Shown here: positions 59,922 through 64,000 of the stretch, one piece after another
Numbering within the stretch: the stretch's first letter is position 1
Layout of the letters: every line of letters begins with the position of its first letter
NCBI RefSeq assembly: GCF_003858645.1
Contig: NZ_RQJP01000002.1
Span: forward strand, 1,161,257 to 1,225,256
Direction: 5' to 3'
DNA length: 64,000 nt
Source: Larkinella knui
GTDB taxonomy: Bacteria > Bacteroidota > Bacteroidia > Cytophagales > Spirosomataceae
Program-made: the position numbers and the translations under genes
The notes under the pieces: model-generated
The model's input: the letters and a program-made list of their open reading frames with translations, nothing else
Told to the model about the DNA's origin: nothing
Databases searched by the model: none

Positions 59922-60146
59922 TGATTCAAATGCATTATCAACAACAATCTTAGAATTGACTGCGCTTTGTTTATCAGGAAACACCACAACCCAAACGGCG
60001 TAATTATATGGGTAGCCACTAAATAGTTTTGAGTATCCATTTAGTGCTCTTATAGTACTAAGGAACGTCTCATGCTCCTGCTGAGTACGGCATCCAATTA
60101 TTAGCTTACAATTTGAATTATCTGATAAATTAAGTATTGTTCTCAT
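59901..60146 (-). CDS. Hypothetical small protein
   Basis: An 81-residue frame on the minus strand with TGA at 59901. Not recognised. It reads as an ordinary soluble protein (TILNLSDNSNCKLIIGCRTQ, YAVWVVVFPDKQSA). It lies in the AT-rich island, ends in the recombinase terminator and has no neighbours in its direction. It may be real or chance; the codon use matches the island. Confidence 0.4.
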   Translation of the reverse strand: MRTILNLSDNSNCKLIIGCRTQQEHETFLSTIRALNGYSKLFSGYPYNYAVWVVVFPDKQSAVNSKIVVDNAFESKIAWSY

Positions 60147-60417
60147 TGTTATTTTTTAAAGATTTGCATCTAAGTGAAATATATAGTAAGCTAAGTAAGC
60201 GAAACCTGTAATAGCAATCAAGAAGTTTTTAGCAAAATCCGTCTCGATGTTAGCTGTCGTTATCAGATTCCACATCCCAAAATTCGAAACCACTTTTTCA
60301 ATCTTCTACATTCCTACAATTCCTGGTACTAAGTGAATCTGCTCTACTTTTTCGTCCTTTCCTACCCCCTGTGATCCTTTGAACTTCGGCTTTCATTTCA
60401 ACCAAACCGAAGTATTC

Positions 60418-61487
60418 ATGGACAATCCAATTGCAACCAAGGCCCCCGCCGAAGAAGCCGCCCAGCAGATTTTCAACCTAATGTCTGAGGAAGGCTACTC
60501 GATCGAAGAGAAAATCGCCATTCGACCACGTTACGGGCCAACCTCGGAAAATTTTCATCTTTCTTTTTCGTCTTTTCGTCCCCACCCTGGACGCCCGATG
60601 GCCAGTGGATATACGAAATTGAGGAGTTATCGAAAAAGGAGCCGCAAAATTACTACTTCATGGAAGTCAAGACCGTGGATAATCAGGCGTTTTTGCCCGT
60701 CGATTACATCGCGGATTTGAAGCGGATTTTAATGAAGATGGTTTTTGAGGTCGAAGTATTGGGACGCCGGATCTCCAAGCTGCCTAAAACCTTTTACCCT
60801 TCGTTCAACCGGGAGAAGCACGTGCTGGAAGACCACGACGAAGACGACCAGTTGCAGCTTGACGGGGCGCTGTTCTATAATCCCAAACAGTACCTGGTGG
60901 CCAGTTGTGATTTTAACGCCCATTTTACCAGCGCCACGATTTGGCAGGAAGACTATGAATTTGGGCGTTTAGTGGACAACGTGTTTGTTAAGGAGGCCCA
61001 GGAAGGAAGGACGATGGCAGAAGCCCTGGCCTTTTCTATAACCGAGCGCTTTCCGGGCCACACCAAGAAGCGCATCATCCTGACCGGGGACCGCAATGGG
61101 AAGAACAAGAGTGCAGGCAGCAACCGGACCATGTATGAGCAGGTAGATAGTGTACTCAGTGAGGCAGGATGGGATGTCATAGCGGCACCCATCAGCTATA
61201 ACCCCTTGCATAAGGATAAGCACAATGACATCAATCGGGTACTTAATGAAAAGGACGATGACCAGTTCAAGGTGCGCATCGATGGGGTGCGGGCCAAAGC
61301 CACCGTGATCAGTATCGAGAACAGCCCGATCCAAACCGATTACTCAAAAGACTAATCATCCGAGAGCGGGGATGGTGAACAGGAACGGGCCACCCACTTG
61401 TCGGATACGGTGGATTACTACATCATCCGGCGATTGAAAACTGGCCTGACCCGGGCGAATGAAGACTTCGAAATTGAATTCTACTGA
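60418..61487 (+). pseudogene. Phage terminase large-subunit remnant (frameshifted, with an in-frame stop)
   Basis: From 60418 a short frame (MDNPIATKAPAEEA...) runs to about 60545, where the coding frame switches. The second frame (about 60546-61487) reads like the C-terminal half of a Bacteroidota phage terminase: FFFVFSSPPWTPDGQWIYEI, SCDFNAHFTSATIWQ, FYPSFNREKH and LTGDRNGKNKSAGS, resembling an RNase H-like nuclease domain. A TAA at 61353-61355 interrupts this frame, and the remaining 43 codons (EQERATHLSDTVDYYIIRR...) continue to TGA at 61485. The ATPase half is absent. It is a decayed prophage fragment. Confidence 0.7.
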
Positions 61488-62228
61488 TCAGTCGGTGAAT
61501 CGACAACCTGATGCACCGACCACATCTCTCCTACCCTGAAAAAAGACGGGGACTCTCCACCCTGCAGCTATTCGCCAGTTTTTATTTTTGGCGATCGCCA
61601 AAATGATAAAGGGCGGGGTCGGAATAGAAAAAAACGGGTAAATATTGATTTAATTAGATATAACCATCTGATTTACAGCAATTAACGAATAAAAAATATT
61701 CAAAAAGAGTGCAGATATTGAAAAGTATTCAGATTTTTTAAGTGAACAATCACTTATCAATCAATGATTGTTATTTCATGCTTTTTTTCCACAATCATCA
61801 AATATGCTTTTTAAATAACCTTAACAGGTTATTCTCTTATTCTATTCGTTTTCCATTGTCACCAAGTGATTCCTTTATTTCACCCTGCGAGCTAAAGATT
61901 CGAAAATGAACAATGTCTATTAATTATAACCTACAAATGATACAGCGCAATAAAATGAAACCAAAACAATAGGAAAACAACCATAATAAAATACAAAAAA
62001 ATAAGCCAACTATCTAATATACAGGAGTTTAAAACAAAACAAAGATCATTCTTTATATTTATATTAGAATCCGAGGCATTAAACAGTCAGGAAAAATATA
62101 ACTCCCTTTGTCTGATTAAAATTATTTTTTTGTATTTTTACTTAGCGGTTATACCTAAATCATTAATACTATTAAATTTGTGGATCTCCAGCAAAATGCC
62201 TTAAAATCCCGAACGCTTAGCCTAGTAT
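61488..62228. other. Long AT-rich non-coding stretch in the island
   Basis: About 740 bp with no reading frame worth calling. The first 130 bases are of normal GC; from 61620 onward the sequence is strongly AT-rich with runs of A/T. It contains the 18-bp palindrome at 61586-61603. It precedes the membrane/TIR cassette, so its promoter must lie in the last 100-150 bases, where I could not identify consensus boxes. Confidence 0.6.
61586..61603. repeat. 18-bp perfect palindrome containing GGCGATCGCC
   Basis: TTTTGGCGATCGCCAAAA. The inner GCGATCGC is the sequence of the cyanobacterial HIP1 motif, but one occurrence here says nothing about abundance. Confidence 0.7.
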
Positions 62229-62660
62229 ATGAATGATTTCATTGCCAGCAGCTTTTTCAAAGAATTTTTTATTCCAATGCTATCTGTTTTCCTAACCGGC
62301 GCAGTAAAAGTTGTATCCAGAAGAGATGGGCAATTTGGTATCACAAGGGAAGATTATGCTATTGGAATTGATTTGGTCGTTACATCATTAGTATTACTTA
62401 CTACTTATGCCTCAAGGATAGCAAATGATGTTAGACGGAGTAACCCAGCCGTTGACCTTTTCAAATGTAGAGAGAGGCTAGAAATGTTACCATGGTTGTT
62501 GATTTTCTATATCCTTGGGCTGTGGGCATTATCAACTATCGTGAGAATCAAAGGCTGGGAAAGTTCACCCTCTAATCGTATCCACCGAACTTGGGGAGTT
62601 TGGATTCCAACAATTATTGGAATTATTTTGTTATTAGCTACTGTTAGATACATAGAGTGA
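62229..62660 (+). CDS. Four-helix membrane protein, upstream partner of the TIR protein
   Basis: A 143-residue integral membrane protein of unknown family. Hydrophobic segments lie at about 11-29, 43-61, 87-105 and 121-141; the loop after helix 2 is basic (RIANDVRRSNP, about 63-73). There are no catalytic residues, signal peptide or nucleotide-binding motifs. The stop (TGA 62658-62660) overlaps the ATG of the TIR gene by one base (TGATG), so translational coupling and a joint function are likely. In two-gene immune cassettes of this kind, small multi-helix proteins are often either sensor/anchor or pore-forming effectors; here it is inference. Confidence 0.7.
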   Translation: MNDFIASSFFKEFFIPMLSVFLTGAVKVVSRRDGQFGITREDYAIGIDLVVTSLVLLTTYASRIANDVRRSNPAVDLFKCRERLEMLPWLLIFYILGLWALSTIVRIKGWESSPSNRIHRTWGVWIPTIIGIILLLATVRYIE

Positions 62661-63253
62661 TGAAAAGCAACAAAACATATACACGTATTGAACTATATTT
62701 ATCAACAGCTGTATTGCTATTATCAATGTCTGCAATTATGATATTATACTTGATGGCAGATAAAGGAAATAGTATTTCAGAGCTTTTTGTTGGCTTATTA
62801 GGAGCATTTTCTGGAGGTATTGTTTGGTATATATTTGCTCAAGTTTTTATTAAAAAAACTAAAAGAAAAATTTTTCTTGCATATTCATATAATGATAAAA
62901 CTTTTGCGCAACTCTTAGAAGAAGATTTACTAAAAAGTTCAATTAAAGTTTTTGATCAAGAAAAAGGGATTGAAGTTGGAATTGATTTTTCAGAATCTAT
63001 AAAAGTAGCACTTAAAGAGGTTGACGATGTTGTCGTAATTATTTCTAAAGATTTTTACAAATCTGGAAATCTTGAATATATTATATCAGTCAGTAAAAGC
63101 CAGAACAAAAGAATTATTCCTTTTATTATTGATAATTCAAAACTTCCTCAAAGCTTATATAAAATCAAATATATTGATTCTAGCAAAGAATCTAAGCGTG
63201 CAAAGGAAGATCTTACACATGAACTCTTAGTCCCTGTTCATGCGTATAGCTAA
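62660..63253 (+). CDS. Membrane-anchored TIR-domain protein
   Basis: A 197-residue protein with two transmembrane helices (about 13-33 and 42-64) followed by a cytoplasmic TIR domain (about 69-185). TIR marks: KIFLAYSYNDK (first strand, box 1-like), EKGIEVGIDFSESI (BB-loop region), VVVIISKDFYKSG and, on the putative alpha-C helix, NLEYII, whose Glu139 falls near the catalytic glutamate position of NAD-cleaving TIR enzymes. NADase activity is possible but unproven; the Ser/Trp-type motif WC..E is absent. ATG 62660 is preferred to GTG 62657. AT-rich and island-like in codon use. Confidence 0.8.
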   Translation: MKSNKTYTRIELYLSTAVLLLSMSAIMILYLMADKGNSISELFVGLLGAFSGGIVWYIFAQVFIKKTKRKIFLAYSYNDKTFAQLLEEDLLKSSIKVFDQEKGIEVGIDFSESIKVALKEVDDVVVIISKDFYKSGNLEYIISVSKSQNKRIIPFIIDNSKLPQSLYKIKYIDSSKESKRAKEDLTHELLVPVHAYS

Positions 63254-63430
63254 AACTTTGTCATTTTCGACTTCTTTTAGTATAATCTTATTTTTATTTA
63301 TTCTACTACTTAGATTGAGATATTATAAATAATGCAATATTGTATAAATACATAAAATATTTATATAATATATTGTCCCTAGCTACATCCTCCATTAGTC
63401 ACCCTCGCAAAGTAACTTCAATACACAAGC

Positions 63431-63820
63431 TCAATAATCAGCAAAATCGTGTGAATTACCTGTGCGTGATAAAAACTGAGTATACTTGTCAAGTAAGTTT
63501 TTAGCATATGGATCTCTTAACGATGTAACACGCTTAATTCCGTATGTAAATTTATTTTTTACAATCTCAGCTTGCCCTAATTTATTATTAAGTGAGAGCT
63601 TAGGCAACATACCATTAATTAGTTGATTAAGCCAGAGGCCTTTCACATGTTTCATCGCTTCCCCGCAATCATAAAGCTTATTCTGTAAATTAGAATGCAT
63701 TGTTAATAATTCCGTAAAATGCTTACTTAAGCCAGTATGCAAAGCTTCGGGTGTAGAAGCTCTTAAATCTATTTCAACTATTCCATTAGGGTTAAACATA
63801 GCTAAGTCTAATACATTCAT
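63431..63820 (-). CDS. Hypothetical protein
   Basis: A 129-residue frame with no recognised family. Largely alpha-helical (EALHTGLSKHFTELLTMHSN, GLWLNQLINGMLPKLSLN), no membrane helices or signal. It lies between the TIR gene (convergent) and the IS5-type transposase end (same strand). AT-rich codon use fits the island. It may belong to a defence or mobile-element set, but nothing in the sequence shows it. Confidence 0.5.
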   Translation of the reverse strand: MNVLDLAMFNPNGIVEIDLRASTPEALHTGLSKHFTELLTMHSNLQNKLYDCGEAMKHVKGLWLNQLINGMLPKLSLNNKLGQAEIVKNKFTYGIKRVTSLRDPYAKNLLDKYTQFLSRTGNSHDFADY

Positions 63821-63853
63821 GTTAATAAGAACATGTTGGGAAATATTATTTGG

Positions 63854-64000
63854 TTATTTTGCCAATCGGTTCAGCATCAATGCACAGTTAGCCCACAAAA
63901 GCCATGATTCTGCACTACTGGTGGTCTGCTCATAATCTTTGGTAACCCGTCGAAAGTGGTTTAACCAGGCAAAAGTTCGTTCAACTACCGCACGGGCGGC
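63854..64000 (-). mobile_element. IS5-family transposase, C-terminal part (continues beyond window)
   Basis: The minus-strand frame from the window end reads ...AVVERTFAWLNHFRRVTK followed by DYEQTTSSAES and stops at 63854. The block VVERTFAWLNRFRRLxKDYE is the C-terminal signature of IS5/IS1031-type DDE transposases, including the last Glu of the DDE triad. The N-terminal part is outside the window. No terminal inverted repeat could be identified in the 34 bp beyond the stop. Confidence 0.85.

Noticed and set aside
60379..60720. An intact 113-residue phage protein
   Set aside because: Its second half reads as the wrong frame of a terminase; the true coding frame switches near 60545, so it is a chimaera.
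62229..63253. Classification as a Thoeris or CBASS system
   Set aside because: No SIR2, Macro or ThsA-like gene, nucleotide cyclase, SAVED or STING domain is present next to the TIR gene.

Overview
The window looks like a chromosome segment from a Bacteroidota bacterium of the order Cytophagales, most likely the Spirosoma/Larkinella group (Spirosomataceae). The evidence is family content: a SusC/SusD outer-membrane pair, head-GIN (DUF2807), DUF5606 and DUF4230 proteins, a PorE-like OmpA lipoprotein, SPOR lipoprotein, and promoters of the Bacteroidota type (TTG, about 20 bases, TAnnTTTG) instead of E. coli-type boxes. The genus is inference. About 58 kb is moderately GC-rich core chromosome. 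The last 6 kb is visibly AT-rich and accessory.

Layout. 1-10.8 kb: two GIN-domain envelope proteins, a phytanoyl-CoA dioxygenase-like enzyme, kduI, kdsA, the acpP-fabF-rnc cluster and a DegP/HtrA protease. 10.9-23.7 kb: gmd with a SPOR lipoprotein, murB, a ROK kinase, an SDR, a MlaE/MlaF-type lipid ABC transporter, a 7TM sensor kinase, a flippase and a PorE-like lipoprotein. 23.8-32.3 kb: TspO-like protein, AAA ATPase plus folK, the purH-plsC-gatC operon, a cytochrome P450 and the pyruvate dehydrogenase E1 beta subunit. 32.3-43.3 kb: a susC-susD pair, a sigma-54-type regulator lacking a DNA-binding domain, a LuxE-like protein, a sensor kinase and hemA. 43.4-48.4 kb: DUF4230, ethanolamine ammonia-lyase (eutBC) and, divergent from it, a phosphonatase-like hydrolase with an FAD amine oxidase, suggesting an amino-alcohol or aminophosphonate catabolic locus. 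48.4-58.2 kb: DUF5606, engB, a thioredoxin-like lipoprotein, a NarL-type regulator, a nucleotide-sugar dehydrogenase, an OmpA-family porin, tgt, a glycosyltransferase, rsmG and a small protein.

At 58,241 a tRNA-Asn gene marks the edge of an island: repeated GGGTACAAC motifs, a tyrosine recombinase broken by an in-frame amber codon, a wrecked phage terminase, a long AT-rich non-coding stretch, a two-gene cassette of a four-helix membrane protein with a membrane-anchored TIR-domain protein, an orphan ORF and the end of an IS5-type transposase. The membrane/TIR pair is the best candidate for an undescribed (probably anti-phage) system.

A second theme is a set of large palindromic repeats in spacers. 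One family (GTTTACGG/GGTGGCTGACGC, three copies) and another (CACAGAGTTGATCA, two copies) form stems of 28-42 bp, several of them lying between genes transcribed in the same direction. All assignments rest on reading motifs by eye; no database search was possible.
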